Origin: Eleusine coracana subsp. coracana
Taxonomy: Eukaryota > Streptophyta > Magnoliopsida > Poales > Poaceae
Direction: 5' to 3'
Assembly (NCBI GenBank): GCA_032690845.1
Contig: CM064417.1
Location: 14,228,501 to 14,292,500 of the forward strand
Length of the DNA stretch: 64,000 bases
Shown here: positions 1 through 11,300 of the stretch, one piece after another
Layout: each line of letters begins with the position of its first letter
Position numbering within the stretch: position 1 is the stretch's first letter
Notes under the pieces: generated by a model
What the model was told of the DNA's origin: nothing
Databases searched by the model: none
What the model saw: only the letters and a program-made list of their open reading frames with translations
Translations under genes and position numbers: made by a program

Positions 1-2
1 AG

Positions 3-695
3 GGTAAACCAATGAACCCCAAGCTCTATAGATCAATGATTGGGTCCTTGCTCTATCTCATCGCCTCAAGACCGGACATCATATTTAGTGTGTGTTTATG
101 TGCACGCTATGAAGCAAATCCAAAGGAGTCACACTTGAAGGCTGTGAAGCGGATTCTTAGATACTTCAAGTACACACCTTCCACGGGATTATGGTATCCT
201 AGAGGAACAAGATTTCAGTTACTTGGGTATTCAGATTCAAACTTCACGGCATGCAAAGTGAATAGAAAGAGCACATCAGGAGGTTGCCAATTTCATAGAA
301 GATCTCTTGTATCTTGGAGCACAAAGAAGCAAGACTCGGTAGCTCTATCTATAGCCGAAGCGGAGTACATGGTAGCGGGAGCTTGTTGTGCACAACTTCT
401 CTATATGCACCAAACACTCTTGGATTGTGGCTTTAACTTCACTCAAATGCCATTATATTGTGATAGTGAAGCGACAATCAAAATGGCTCTCAAAACTACA
501 GATCATGGTTGTGCAAAGCATATTCAAGTCAAGCATCACTTCATAAGAGACCATGTTGAGAAGAAGGACATTGAGTTGGTGAGTGTGCCGACTCATGAAC
601 AATTGACAGATATCTTCACCAAGCCACTTGACGAGAAGACCTTCAACAAGCTAAGGGGAGAACTCAATTTTCTCGACCTTTCCAATTTCACATGA
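3..695 (+). CDS. Ty1-copia reverse transcriptase end and RNase H (partial)
   Basis: The frame is already open at base 3, and the ATG at 12 is internal, so the true start is off the window. The protein has the end of the copia reverse transcriptase (LYRSMIGSLLYL, then RYFKYTPSTGLWYP). The RNase H domain follows: YSDSNFTACKVNRKSTSGG with a catalytic Asp, ALSIAEAEYMVAGACCAQLL with a catalytic Glu, and LYCDSEATIKMA with a catalytic Asp. The usual copia C-terminus follows (HEQLTDIFTKPLDEKTF). In a working element it would copy the RNA genome and remove the template RNA inside the virus-like particle. This piece has no internal stop, but the element as a whole is truncated. Family assignment is very sure; activity is not implied. 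Confidence 0.9.
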   Translation, partial: GKPMNPKLYRSMIGSLLYLIASRPDIIFSVCLCARYEANPKESHLKAVKRILRYFKYTPSTGLWYPRGTRFQLLGYSDSNFTACKVNRKSTSGGCQFHRRSLVSWSTKKQDSVALSIAEAEYMVAGACCAQLLYMHQTLLDCGFNFTQMPLYCDSEATIKMALKTTDHGCAKHIQVKHHFIRDHVEKKDIELVSVPTHEQLTDIFTKPLDEKTFNKLRGELNFLDLSNFT

Positions 696-1787
696 GTAAC
701 CCTAAAGCTTGTCTCTTATAAATATGTATAGCCTTGTTTGTTTTGTTTGTTGTTTGTACCTCTGTTTTGTGCTTGTTTATCTTTGCTTGTAGGTCAACTT
801 CGGACCTGCTTGAGATATCAATGGACATGGGTGAAGCTTGGGAAGGTGGTTCATGATGTGCCCAAGGCTTTGAAGAACGGTCCATTGTGGGTAAGCTCGA
901 GAAGGGAACAACTCGTCATTGGCACTTTGGTTTGTAGTCTTTTAGCATCGCATCATGCATTTGTATACTTGTTGCATTTGCATTTGCACTCTTTGCATTC
1001 ATGCATTTTGCATTGTGATACCTTACATGCTTCCAAGCATGTTTCTACGGGGAGTTGCTTATTTACAGTGTAAGTATATGACCCTCTAGATGATCACATA
1101 GTGATCTTTGTGCTTCATGCCCATTGGGTCATGTTCAAATGAGCTCCGAGGTTAAATCTACTCGTGCGGCTTAAAGACAAGTGACTCATACATTCCCAAC
1201 ATAGTAATGACTAATCATTACACTCTTGAAGAAATATTTTGTTGAGTCATGTGTGTAGGGGAAGCTATGGTGGAACACCATCGTGACCAAGGAGGAGCAC
1301 CATGAAAGGGGGAGTTTCCTAACTCTTGCCATTTATTATTTGCTCCTTGGTTATCTTATGTTTTGTCTCTGGTTTCTGGTCTTTAGTGATAGGTGACAAA
1401 GGGGGAGAAGGAACATGAAGATCCAAAAGCCAAGTCTAGATTGATAACACAAAGTGGGAGAAGAACATGAAGATCCAAAAGTCAAGTCAAGATTGAGGAT
1501 AGCAAAAACAAAAGGAGAAGAACAAATAAACATCTACACCGACATGAACATCTACGCCTTTGGTGTTTGTCTACTTTAACAAGATCATCAACCACGACAC
1601 CAAGACGGGCGCAAAATTCAACTCAAGGCCGATATCAAGTGCGCTACATGATTGAGTAGTTCTCTCTCAAAACCTAGCACACTCCAAGGTGAGGACCAAG
1701 GTAATTTTTCAATCCTTTCTTTTCCTTTGGTTCCTTGTTGGTCCTACATTTTGGATCATCATAAGTAGTGGTTGTCATCCATCACCT
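696..1787 (+). other. Pol-to-LTR spacer of element F, no gene seen
   Basis: This non-coding stretch lies between the RNase H stop and the polypurine tract. It holds low-complexity TGCATTTGCATT-like repeats around 955-1015 and several GGGGGAG-containing segments (about 1310 and 1400). Short ORFs here lack any recognisable domain. Unlike element G, no env-like ORF is present. Confidence 0.6.
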
Positions 1788-1800
1788 AAAAGGGGGAGAT
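1788..1800 (+). other. Polypurine tract of element F
   Basis: The purine run AAAAGGGGGAGAT abuts the TG of the LTR. This is the expected plus-strand primer of a copia element and a well-conserved Sirevirus signature. Confidence 0.75.
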
Positions 1801-2385
1801 TGTAAGAATCATGACCATTGAGGTCACCCCCAAGGTATGACTGTTGTGGTGATGAATGACAAACATGAAATGTGACTAATTCCTACACAAGTGTTGTGTT
1901 TGTAGGAAACCTTTTCTACTCTATGATGATTGTAGATGGTTGCCTTGAAGATGGATGACAATGACCGCAAGCATGAAGGCTTGTAAGCTTGATGGAGTCC
2001 AAGGGTTGATGGAGATGGATCAAGGCTAAGGACAAGCTATGGAGCAAGTGTTTGGAACACTTGTCAATTTGTTAGGGCTTTGAGTCCATAGGAAAAACCA
2101 GACTATCAAGGGGGTCTAGTTCATGTCTCTTAGGTCATGACTAGTCGGTGATGTGCATGGATGCTCAGTGAAATCACAGGCACTAAGTGACTGTGGAGAA
2201 GCAAAGGAGTTGTTCAGAGAAGCCGGGAAACAAAGTCAAGCAAGGACAAGAAGTTTCAGCTTCTGGACGTAGTGACCAGACAGAGGGGTCAGAGGAGACC
2301 TGACTGTACGGTCACTAGAGGAATAGGTGGATCAGAGAGAAGACATAGCGAGGAATCTGTCTGTGCTGAAGTCTATAGAGACCGG
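1801..2385 (+). repeat. Truncated 3' LTR of element F
   Basis: It starts TGTAAGAATCATGACC directly after the polypurine tract. Parts of it reappear at 52664-52984 and 62190-62300 (fragment H), for example GATCAAGGCTAAGG and GAGTCCATAGGAAAAACC, which shows both belong to one family. No CA end is seen. The sequence switches to element A LTR at about 2385-2390. Confidence 0.75.
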
Positions 2386-3620
2386 GACATGGTGGAACAC
2401 TAATTGAACGGACATGGCTGTCACCACCTGCCGCCTACCACATAGCCCATGGGGATGAATGCAAAATCAGCTAGTGTTAACTTAGGCACCACGCCTACGT
2501 CTTGACTAGATATTCATCTGTTGTCCTAGCGGAAGAATAGCCAGGAAATAACCAAGTCTAAGTCCTAGAAAGAACTAAAACTTAATTAAATCCTAGCCTG
2601 ATAACCGGTGAACTAGTCAACAAAGTTTCTTCCTGATGATCGTAACTTGAGGAAATGACTAAGTTAAAATAAATGCTTGACAAGATATAAAAGGAAACAT
2701 ATTTACATTGATAAAAGATAAGTCTTACAAAAAAAAAGAAAAGATACAAGAGAGCTCATACCAAGACTCCAAGACAATTCCGGAATCTCGAGCAATGCTC
2801 TCGACTAGACTCTAACTCCCGACTAACTAACTTACTCTACTAAGTAGCACAAGTAGTGGGAAATGGATTCCTTGATGTGTTGCTTCCTTATTTCCTCTTG
2901 GATTCTCCACTATTTATAGGTAGCAATGGGTCAGGATGTATTTATAGGTGAAGTGGAGCCGGTGGGCCAAAGTTGGTGCGTCGGGCGGCGGGCTAAGCCG
3001 GGCAACCGTTTGATTGGGTCGGTTCCCGACTGACTCTTCCTGGATGGCTCAGACGTTGTCCCGATGCCGGTTGATAGGTCGATTTCGACCGACTTTCTTC
3101 TTTTGGGGGCGGTAGGCCTAGTGGGGTGGTCACCCCGGATGGCAACCCGAGGCCGGGCAGCATGGTAGGTTGGGCGGCGGTCCTTGCCGGGCGACGGCCT
3201 TGGCCAGGTGCCAACCCCTCCTTGGTTGCCCCTTGACTTCTCCCGGTTAAGACACTTGATGGCCTTTTCTTTTCTTCACCACTTTTTATATCTTTTGATC
3301 TGGGAGGAGAAAACAACATCATGGTGGAGTGTTTTGCAGGGTCGGCCGGGTGCTGATTTCAGCTATAAACAACCCTATCAGATGGGTGCTGATATTAGCT
3401 GTAAATGACCTTGTTGGCCGGCTGTTTTATAGTGGTGATCGGCCGACGGGGTGTTTTTTCATGTTTTTGCATATTTCTGCCCCTTTATACCTGCATGCAC
3501 ATATTTCACAAAACTCATGGAACTTTATTAGTTTAAACAAATATTTATTGAACTTTGGTCTTTTACCTTGCATTTCCCGACCGGTTAGTGGCCAATATTA
3601 AGTTTTATAGGCCACCAACA
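2386..3620 (-). repeat. 3' LTR of element A (truncated)
   Basis: It matches 45890-47184 over its whole length. On the minus strand it begins TGTTGGTGGCCTATAAAAC at 3620 and runs to about 2386, where it joins the LTR of element F without a CA end. It contains a TATA-like box (CCTATAAATAG, minus strand, around 2911-2921) and a shorter version of the GCCGGGCGGC minisatellite than the other LTR. Confidence 0.8.
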
Positions 3621-3638
3621 CCTCCCCAACCTTAAACC
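3621..3638 (-). other. Polypurine tract of element A
   Basis: On the minus strand the sequence reads GGTTTAAGGTTGGGGAGG and ends directly before the TG of the 3' LTR. This identifies the 2386-3620 copy as the 3' LTR and fixes the orientation. Confidence 0.7.
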
Positions 3639-4344
3639 TTTGCTCGTCTCGAGAAAATTGAAACTTAAAGGTGATGAATTAGGACTTGCTTCAATATTAG
3701 AGCCTTGTGAGGGTCAAGTGCACAAACACATACTCCTACACAATATGGATAAGTGTAAACCAACACAATTTGGTCACTAAGTCATTCTCATTGTGTTGTG
3801 GGGCTTATTGGCATTTTATAACCTTTTCATGAGCGGTTGAAGTCTAGAACCGCTACTTTAGACTTTATCATGCAATCTCCTACTTGATCATGAGTCCAAA
3901 GTTTTTATAATGTTGCATAAGATTGAAAATCTTCCCTCTTGGTGCAATCTCCCACTATGACTCTCATCTCTCAAAAGGTGTATTTCCTTACCATGTGCTC
4001 ATCCTACTTTCTAAAAGCTTAGCCTATATGTGAAGCTTGGTAAGATGGCACATCTAGCATGCATATATTGTTAAGTTAAGAGATGGTCCTAGCGAAAATA
4101 CAGTGCACTTCCTCATTCCGATCATTTAGAAATAATGTCCAGGGGAGAGGGAAAGAATGGACTCACATGAAGGAGTGGGCTAGCATAATTGCAAAAGTCA
4201 TGGGTACAAATTAGTCCTGAGGACTGGATTTTTGTGCTAGAGTGAAAGGACGGTCCTTTATTTTGCTCAAAGATAGTTTTCCATGAACCTTGAAACTTCT
4301 TAATATTGTACATCCATGAGAGTTAATAAACTTTTTCTTACTAC

Positions 4345-4375
<31 letters not shown>

Positions 4376-4957
4376 TCAGCTCTCATGGTGCAGGGAAGCT
4401 AATTCAATGGTTCAAATATTTTTTGCAACCTTTTTCTAAGCAATTATTGGGGCGGACCAAAATCTCTCTCATAGGATCAAAGTTTTGCAAAAGGAAAGTT
4501 TTTTGGTTGACATGCTTGGTGAAGTGGATGCATGAGTTCGATGTAGAAACTGCATAACCAAGCATGATAACTAAGAACTAAAAGATAACATGAAGCAGAA
4601 TGATTGGCTTTGGAAGTGCAAGTGCCTCATAAGAATCAAATCCTAACTAAACTCAATGCATGCATAAATGGCGTAGACAAGGTTTTGCAAATAAATATTT
4701 GGCCATGGTAGGGAATTATCTATCATAGGGAAGATGTGCACCAAGTAGGGGGTTTCATTGTAGCAAGGTTTTGAAAGAAGTCATTGGACTCTAATCATGA
4801 GGAAATCATAGACTCATCCAAAACATGCCATATCATAAACTCCAACAACTAGACTTGGTGTTTTATTAGCCATTTTGCACCCACTAAAACATAGAGGGAC
4901 TAGCGTTATCATCATGTCAGTCTATCATTACCCACAAAAATGAGGAGTAGAGGTTGT
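3639..4957 (-). other. Internal region of element A next to its 3' LTR, no gene seen
   Basis: AT-rich non-coding sequence that belongs to A on the far side of the element B insertion. ORFs are short and without recognisable motifs. It includes a CTTT microsatellite at 4345-4377. Confidence 0.55.
4345..4377. repeat. (CTTT)n microsatellite
   Basis: About eight uninterrupted CTTT units within the internal region of element A. Confidence 0.9.
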
Positions 4958-4962
4958 ATACT
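4958..4962 (+). repeat. Left target-site duplication of element B (ATACT)
   Basis: ATACT lies immediately before the TG of the 5' LTR and is matched exactly at 43033-43037 after the CA of the 3' LTR. Confidence 0.85.
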
Positions 4963-6599
4963 TGTCGGGGATAAATATCAGCAACGACGCGTGGCGCTGA
5001 CCAACCCCCTAATCAAAACTCTTGGCTAATGACTCTCGGGGCTCACGGTGGGCCCAAGGAACCACAGCTCCAATAAGCTCGGACCAACCCGCGTGGATTG
5101 GCGTGCGCCCCATGGGCTGCAGGTTTCAACACATTTTCGTCCCGCACGCCTCTCATCGAAGAGGTCCCCAACCCTCGCCTCGCTTGACCCCTGCCGAGGG
5201 GGTTGGTCCTGATAACCGCGTCACCCGACCCCCACCGGGGACGGTCGACTCTGGTCGACCTCGGTCGACGGCCCTCTCTCAACTCAATCGGCCCATCCGG
5301 GGTCAGTTCGGTCACCGTCGCGCTCAACCCCTCTAGGGGTCGAGGCACTTTTGCTCCCACCAACTCCAGCATAGTGGCCGCTGAATCGATAAAGGCCGCC
5401 CCGCGCAGAGTGTCTGCCTTGGTGATAAGGATGCCAGCTTGGGCCTCCCGGAGGCTGTACCCGCACCGGACGAGCACGGAACCCATGATATCAGGACAAC
5501 CCCTACCAATCGTGTCAGAGGGTTCTTCAGCCCCAAGATAGGACAGCATCGAAAGACACTGATTGTGCGGAGTGGCGGAATGGAGAAACTCGATTAACTC
5601 AGACGGGTTAGGATGGGACCTTGATACAAGCACGTCTGGCCAGGCATTACGCGACAAACCGACCCCCGCGAAGGGGATCAAAAGGGTCGAAGTCCACAAC
5701 CACCCTCTGCCCTGACTTAAATGCCATACCACGTGTGCGGGCACAGTATCAAGAGGTCAAATCCACTTGCAAACCCACTCTGATCATTATCATCGCCCCG
5801 ACGATACGGTGCCTGACGCCATAAGGCAGCCTATGCTGCATACCTAAGAAGCTACTGTAGTGGTGCCCGTAACAGTGGTGGCATAAGACAGCCTGATGGA
5901 CGGGTTACACTAGACCGTACCTAGTGTCATCACACCGTCGTTGATGCTCCATCCCGTTCCCACAGAACACACCATCTACAGAGTCGGAGTAGCCTGACAT
6001 CATAAGGCAGTCCACGCCGCATACTTCATCATGCCAATGATGACACCTTGAGCGGGGATGGTAAAGGATGCCTCAGTGATGGCTGCGGCACGGCCGCATG
6101 TCCACTGTACCACCTACAGGAACGAGGCGATTCTACCCGACAATGGACAAGCTGGAGCACGCCTCTACACAGCACCAGTATGCAAGGACCAGGATAACGG
6201 GACCCATCAAGACCAAAGATTGCGCCATCAACTGAGTTCGTACCTCCTTCAGCACACTCCCGCCAACCTCACGTGTAGATTACCTCTCTCTCTCTCTCTC
6301 TCTCTTTAATGAGGGCCCAACCCCTTAAACTATAAAAGGGGAGGCCCTCTCCATCCTCAAGAGATATATAGACACGAACCTCCACACACGCTTCCAAGTA
6401 TCGATACTTGGAGGTTCCTCCTCTCTCACTAGAATTGTATACTCCCTCCCGGTGCAAGTAACGCGAGCAGTGCTAGAACGTGACGTAGGGGGCTACCCCG
6501 AGCGAGTATAATCCTCGTGCCCTCTTGCATTGCCATCACTGAACCTGAAACATGCATCCGTAGAACAAATTCTACTCACAGGTGATCTAATCACTGACA
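4963..6599 (+). repeat. 5' LTR of element B
   Basis: It begins TGTCGGGGATAAATATCAGC and ends CACTGACA, and aligns end to end with 41383-43032. A TATA box (TATAAAAGG, 6331-6339) follows a CT-dinucleotide run at 6281-6306, so transcription probably starts near 6360. The two LTRs differ by many substitutions and small indels, so the insertion is not recent. The ORFs that appear on both strands here are by-products of GC-rich LTR sequence. Confidence 0.85.
6331..6339 (+). promoter_or_regulatory. TATA box in the 5' LTR of element B
   Basis: TATAAAAGG is conserved at the matching place in the 3' LTR (42763-42770), just downstream of a CT repeat. The position inside the LTR fits the RNA polymerase II promoter of the element. 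Confidence 0.6.
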
Positions 6600-6618
6600 A
6601 TTGGCGCACCAGGTAGGG
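6600..6618 (+). other. Primer binding site of element B
   Basis: ATTGGCGCACCAGGTAGGG follows the LTR end directly. TTGGCGC...CCAGGTAGGGG is the form usual in grass Tat elements. I do not assign the tRNA. Confidence 0.65.
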
Positions 6619-6658
6619 GAATTAGCGTGTTTCACTCCTTGACCACCTTCTCATTCAG

Positions 6659-9050
6659 ATGGCTACTTCCTCCACTTTTTGGACTCTCGGCACCAGTGTG
6701 TTCTTTGGGAGCCTGAAGTTCATCGCCACGGTAGATCAGAAGCTGTTGTGCGTCAGTATTCCCACGCCCTTGCCGTCTCCAGTCCCCACGTCTGTTGTCG
6801 AGGCACCGCGCCAGTGGTAGCAGGAAGACACGAGCCACACGCAGGACTTTGTGGTTTCAATGGGTAGGATATTAGAACTCGCCGATGAGTCGCTTCCGGA
6901 CCCCATCGCAGCAGCTATGGCCATCGCCGCTACAGCGATGAATGTCGTCCGACTGAAGCCCGGGAGGCCAGGTGTCTTCAGCCCCTCCACGATGGCAGCT
7001 GACTATGGCGACCAAATTTGGCACCACCTGGAGCGCTACCTGGGGCCTACACCGACCTAGGATGACCTCCGAGTCATGGCATCCTCCCTTGTGAATATCC
7101 ACAGCCAACTGCTCGGGGGTGAACCTGTTCCCCCGCGTCTCCTCAGCCAAAACCCCCTAGGGGGTCTCCGACATGGCCTACATGATGTTGCACGGGAGTT
7201 TTAGAACCTCACCATCCTTCAGGGCATCCCGATAGCTACGAACCCTCGGTTCGTGGGCGTGATTGATAGCTTTGACGAGTCTTTCTTTCACCTCCTCGAC
7301 GTGGGGCCTAGGAGGATTCCTACTCCGATTGCAACAGTTGTGCAGGAAGCTATGACCCCCTGCATGAGTGCCACATGGTACAACTCGCACCAGCACCAGG
7401 CGCAGGCACTGCCAGAACTTCAGGCACTGGGGCGATGAGGAGCCCCGAAACTCGTGCTCTGACAAACCCGGTAGTGGGCACGATGGTAGGGGAAGCGCTC
7501 GTCGACATCCCCATCACTCCAGCTAGAGGCCCTCGACTCGCACCCTATCTGAAGGACCCTCTGCAATGGCTGAGGACAAGACGAGTGGAGTTACAGGAAA
7601 CCAGACGCCAGCTGGAAAACGAGAAGGTCGAGATAGACCATGAGTTGGCTCGTTCAGGTGCTAGCCGGCGCGCCCGTGCCATGGCTCATGACGTCCACCA
7701 GTGTATCATCAATGATGATTAGGGACCCTCATAGTTTGCTCTTATGGGGCAAAATGTAGTGGCGGCTGTTACACTGCTCAAGTCTACCCAAACCCGCAAC
7801 ACTCGAGGCCCAGCAGGCTCAGCAGGAAGTCACAGCTCTTCTGGCCAAGGCCGCCGAACTCTAGGCGGAATGTTCGCTGCAGCACGTCGCTTAGTCCAGC
7901 CAACAGATCTCCAGATCCTGATGTGCTGGAGGAGGCAGCTTTGTGGCCTCGCAGCAGCCCATAGTCCAGTAAGCGCCTCCACCCGGGGCCACAACCTAGA
8001 AATCCATGGTCCATGACCGAGTCAGGCCCCACCGTGATGCACGTCATACCCTTAGGACACACTGACTCGAAAAGGAACAGCTGAATAAAGAAAGGGGTCA
8101 TTAGCTGCGCCACGGTGGCTGGTACGACGACACCGACGAGGTAAGGAGTCGAAGCCTGAGCCCGTTGGGCCCGCGAGTCCTTAGTCCGCGCATCCGCAGC
8201 GCCGAGTTTCCACAGTGTTTTCGGGCACCCACGACCGTCACCAAGTACGCTGGCGAGACGGACCCCAGGCTTTGGCTCAAGGACTATCGCCTCGCGTGCC
8301 AAGCGGGGGGAGCAATCGACGACCTCACCATCATTCGTAACCTGCCTCCGTACCTTGTTGATTCGGCTCGTGCTTGGCTCGAGCACTTCCTCGAGGGCCA
8401 GATCTAACGATTTGACGATCTAAGAGACATCTTTGTCGGGAACTTCTAGGGGACCTACGTCCGTCCGGGAAACCCCTAGGACCTCAAAAACTGCCGACAA
8501 AAGACCAGTGAGTCCCTCCGCGACTACATCCGGCGCTTTAGCAAGAAGTGCAATGAGTTGCCCAACGTGGGAGACACAGACATCGTTGGAGCCTTTACAT
8601 CGGGCACGACGTCAGAGCAACTCATTCATGAGCTAGGTCATAAGGGCCGTGCATAGCTCGCGAGCTCCTAGCCATTGCCACGAGCTTCGCCTCCGGCGAG
8701 GAGTGCATGAGGGCAGTCCTCAACCGCTCCCCGGAGGGCAAGGGCAAGGACAAACGGGAGGAAGGTTCCGATGATTGTCCCACCGACCGTCCAAGGAAGA
8801 GGAAGAACAAGTCACGGGCTGGGCGCGACCCCGTTGTAGCCGCCATCGAGGCCTGTAGCTGGGGAGGCGCCAAACTATTACGAGAACAAGTGGAACAGCC
8901 CGTGCCTGAACCATGGATTCCCTGTCAAGCACCTCCTCAAAAGACTGTTCTAGGATGAAGAAGTTCCTCCAAGGGGAGCCAAAGAAGGGAGAGCTTCAGA
9001 AAGCATCAAAGCCGGGGGCCCAAGACCCCACGAATGACGACGACGAGTAA
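6659..9050 (+). pseudogene. gag of element B (decayed)
   Basis: An ATG at 6659 opens a frame that continues, with stops, through 7438. The structural core lies at 8165-8640. PTTVTKYAGETDPRLWLKDYRLAC and LPPYLVDSARAWLEHF are the hallmark of the Tat/Retand gag (retrotrans_gag family), and RDYIRRFSKKCNEL-type sequence follows in another frame. A Cys-His cluster typical of the family end (CPNHGFPVKHLLKDC) can be read near 8900-8950. Gag would form the cytoplasmic particle and bind the RNA. At least six stops or frame changes break it, so no full protein can be made. The family call is firm; the exact borders are approximate. Confidence 0.75.
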
Positions 9051-9665
9051 GGGGGACCGATGTTTCCCAACACCAAAGCGTGCCATATGATCTTCACGAA
9101 GCCCAAGCCCCGAGGGAGCCAACGCATGGGCAAGGTCGACCGTTGTGAAGTCTTCACGATCGAACCTGCCATGCTGTCCTTCCTCAAGTGGTCTGATCTG
9201 TCGATAACATTCAATCGGTTGGACGATCCCCTTCACATGCCAGAACCGGGTCCGTACCCGCTCGTGGTCAACCCTATCATTGCTGAGGTCCGCCTCACGA
9301 AGGTGATGATGGATGGAGGCAGCTGCATCAACATCTTGTATGCCGGTACCCTGGACCTGCTTGGGATCGATCAGTTGCGTCTCTAGCCGGCCAACGCGCC
9401 CTTCCACAGGATTGTTCCCGGGAGGAAGGTCATACCACTGGGGCGGATCAGTTTTCCCATGACGTTGGAGACTCCGTCTATCTTCAGGTCCGAGACCCTC
9501 ACCTTGGAGGTGGTTGACTTCGCGGGTGCATTTCACGCCGTCCTTTTGCGACCCTGCAATGCTAGGTTCATGGCGATCCCCAACTAAACCTACTTGAAGC
9601 TGAAGATGCCTGGGCCGAAAGGAGTCATTACCGTGAACGAGTCGATCTTTCACGCTTATTAGTGC
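9051..9665 (+). pseudogene. Aspartic protease region of element B
   Basis: In the frame from 9060, ACHMIFTKPKPRGSQ and VVNPIIAEVRLTKVMMDGGSCINILYAGTLDLLGI give the Tat protease with active-site motif D-G-G-S at about 9311-9322. After a TAG at 9384 the frame continues with GRKVIPLGRISFPMTL and FHAVLLRPCNARFMAIPN, the conserved C-terminal part of the domain. The protease would cut the Gag-Pol polyprotein. It sits in its normal place between gag and RT. Premature stops at about 9384 and 9585 inactivate it. Confidence 0.75.
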
Positions 9666-9869
9666 AAGACCAAGAGCGGGGACCTTGCCGCCGTGATGGT
9701 GGCCTCGATTGAGGAGCTTTCGGCCATCCACATCCATCTCGAGGAGGGAACCCCCGAGGCCAGCCACAAGAATGCCTCGTTCAAGCCGGCAGAAGATACC
9801 AAGGAGGTGCAAATCGACCCCAAAGGCGATCGAGAGAAGACCATGAGTGTGGGGACCTCTCTCACTCCC

Positions 9870-11300
9870 AAATAGGAAAGCCAGCTCATCGACTTCCTTC
9901 GCGCGAATGCCGACGTCTTCACGTGGAGACCGTCGGACATGCTGGGTATTCCGAGGGAAGTCAACGAGTATTTCTTGAACATTAGGCCGAGCTCCAAACT
10001 AGTGAAGCAACGTCTGCGTCGCTTCGATAAGGAAAAGCGCAAGGCAATCGGGGAGGAGATTGCGAAGCTGCAAGCCGCCGGATTCATCAAGGAGGTATTT
10101 CATCCCGAATGGTTAGCTAATCTCATTCTTGTACGAAAAAAGAATGGGAAATGGAGAATGTGTATTGATTATACAAGCCTAAATAAGGTGTTGGTGTCCC
10201 TAAGCGTGAGCTTTGGTGGCACGAACAGAAAAGGTAAGTGAAAAGGAGAATCACAAAGGATTCAAAGTGGTGCAGTGGACACTCTTCACGTATTCCCAAA
10301 ATGATTCCTTCCCTTACCTATAAGTAGGGGTGCTCTATTTATAGGCCCGTACTTAGGTCATATGCAAATGGCCATTTTGTCCCTAATTACCTACTATATC
10401 CTACAAATATTTGGTACAAAATGCCATAAAGGGTAAACTAGTGATTCGAGCCTTTCTTGTACCCTTCCTTGATCCACACGCTGCGACACTTCCTGGTGCC
10501 ACGTGTCGCCCTTTGCATCCTCTGTCGGTTTTCGGTCTTGAGCATAGTCTTGTCCTCTGAAGGGATGGCGGTACCCTTCATATTGGCTTAGTACCTTCGT
10601 AAGGCCCCATGACTCGTGTTCTATGTCGGGGTCTACTCTGGGCATAGCCTCACCCTTCGAAGGGTTGTAGCGGTGTCCTTCGAAGGGGGCCTGTTACCTT
10701 CGAGCGCTTCTGCTTTCTTTCCGCCTGTGCTGAAGGGCCCTGATTCTTCTGGGGTCTCCAATGGGAACCTGCACCTTGAAGTCATGATTAGTGAGAGGGC
10801 AACAGTGGTTAGCTTCGACCATCATTCGTAGCCCGACTTTGACAAGCCCTGAAGGGTGGCCCATGAGGTGATCCCCCAACATAAGGCATGTCCAAAGGAT
10901 CCTTTTCCTTTACCACGCATAGACCAGATAGTTGACTCGACAGCCGGGTGTGAAACCCTCTATTTCCTACACGTGTATTCTGGGTACCACCAAATCATGA
11001 TGAAAGAATCCAACCAACTCATGACATCTTTCGTCACACTGTTCGGCTCTTACTGCTACGTAATGATGCCTTTCACGTTCAAAAACATTGGTGCGACCTT
11101 CCAGCGTTGTATGCAACGGTGTTTTGACTACTTGATTGGCAACATCGTCGAGGCCTGTGTGGATGACATCATGGTTAAGTCCAAGAAGTTTGACACGCTT
11201 GTGACCGACCTTGGACGTGTTTTCACCAACTTATGTGCAACCGGTGTCAAACTCACCCCGAGAAGTGCATCTTTAGGGTGCCGAGGGGCATGCTCTTAGG
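9870..11300 (+). pseudogene. Reverse transcriptase of element B, split by a solo LTR
   Basis: The first part (9939-10183) reads KQRLRRFDKEKRKAIGEEI, AAGFIKEVFHPEWLAN and RKKNGKWRMCIDYTSLNK, the fingers region of a gypsy RT. The second part (10887-11230) reads CPKDPFPLPRIDQIVDSTAG, YSGYHQIMM, VMMPFTFKNIGATFQRCMQR and the catalytic loop. The loop reads CVDDIMVKS, whereas the family usually has YVDD, so the Tyr is replaced by Cys. A 693-base solo LTR lies between the parts at 10189-10881. Together with downstream stops this makes the gene dead. Assignment to Ty3-gypsy RT is certain. Confidence 0.85.
10189..10881 (-). mobile_element. Solo LTR inserted in the RT of element B
   Basis: A 693-base unit starts TGTTGGTG and ends CCCCCAACA, so its tips are inverted repeats (TGTTGG/CCAACA). 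It is flanked by the 5-base duplication TAAGG (10184-10188 and 10882-10886). It has no coding capacity and no second LTR, which fits a solo LTR left by recombination. On the minus strand CCTATAAATAGAG near 10330-10350 is a good TATA box at a usual position, so I read it as minus; the strand is an inference. Several CCTTCGAAGG-like palindromes cluster at about 10655-10705. Confidence 0.8.

Larger units (their letters stand above)
1..2385 (+). mobile_element. Element F: 3' part of a Sirevirus-like Ty1-copia retrotransposon
   Basis: The window opens inside the pol gene of a copia element. In order I see the RT/RNase H end, about 1.1 kb without coding capacity, a polypurine tract of the form AAAAGGGGGAGAT, and an LTR starting TGTAAGAATC. 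The long pol-to-LTR spacer with GGGGGAG motifs, and the TGCATTTGCATT-type repeats near 950-1020, are typical of grass Sireviruses. The LTR stops abruptly at about 2385, where the truncated LTR of element A begins. The 5' half lies outside the window. Confidence 0.8.

Noticed and set aside
5022..5744. Long overlapping ORFs on both strands (up to 233 codons on the minus strand)
   Set aside because: They lie inside the 5' LTR of element B, and the matching region of the 3' LTR (41446-41927) has broken versions in other frames. GC-rich LTR sequence with few stops explains them.
7784..8386. Minus-strand ORF of 200 codons
   Set aside because: It is a shadow of the decayed gag of element B. The plus strand has the recognisable retrotrans_gag motif here.
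8996..9812. Minus-strand ORF of 268 codons
   Set aside because: It is antisense to the protease of element B, whose sense frames carry clear motifs. The minus frame has none and is best read as a shadow.
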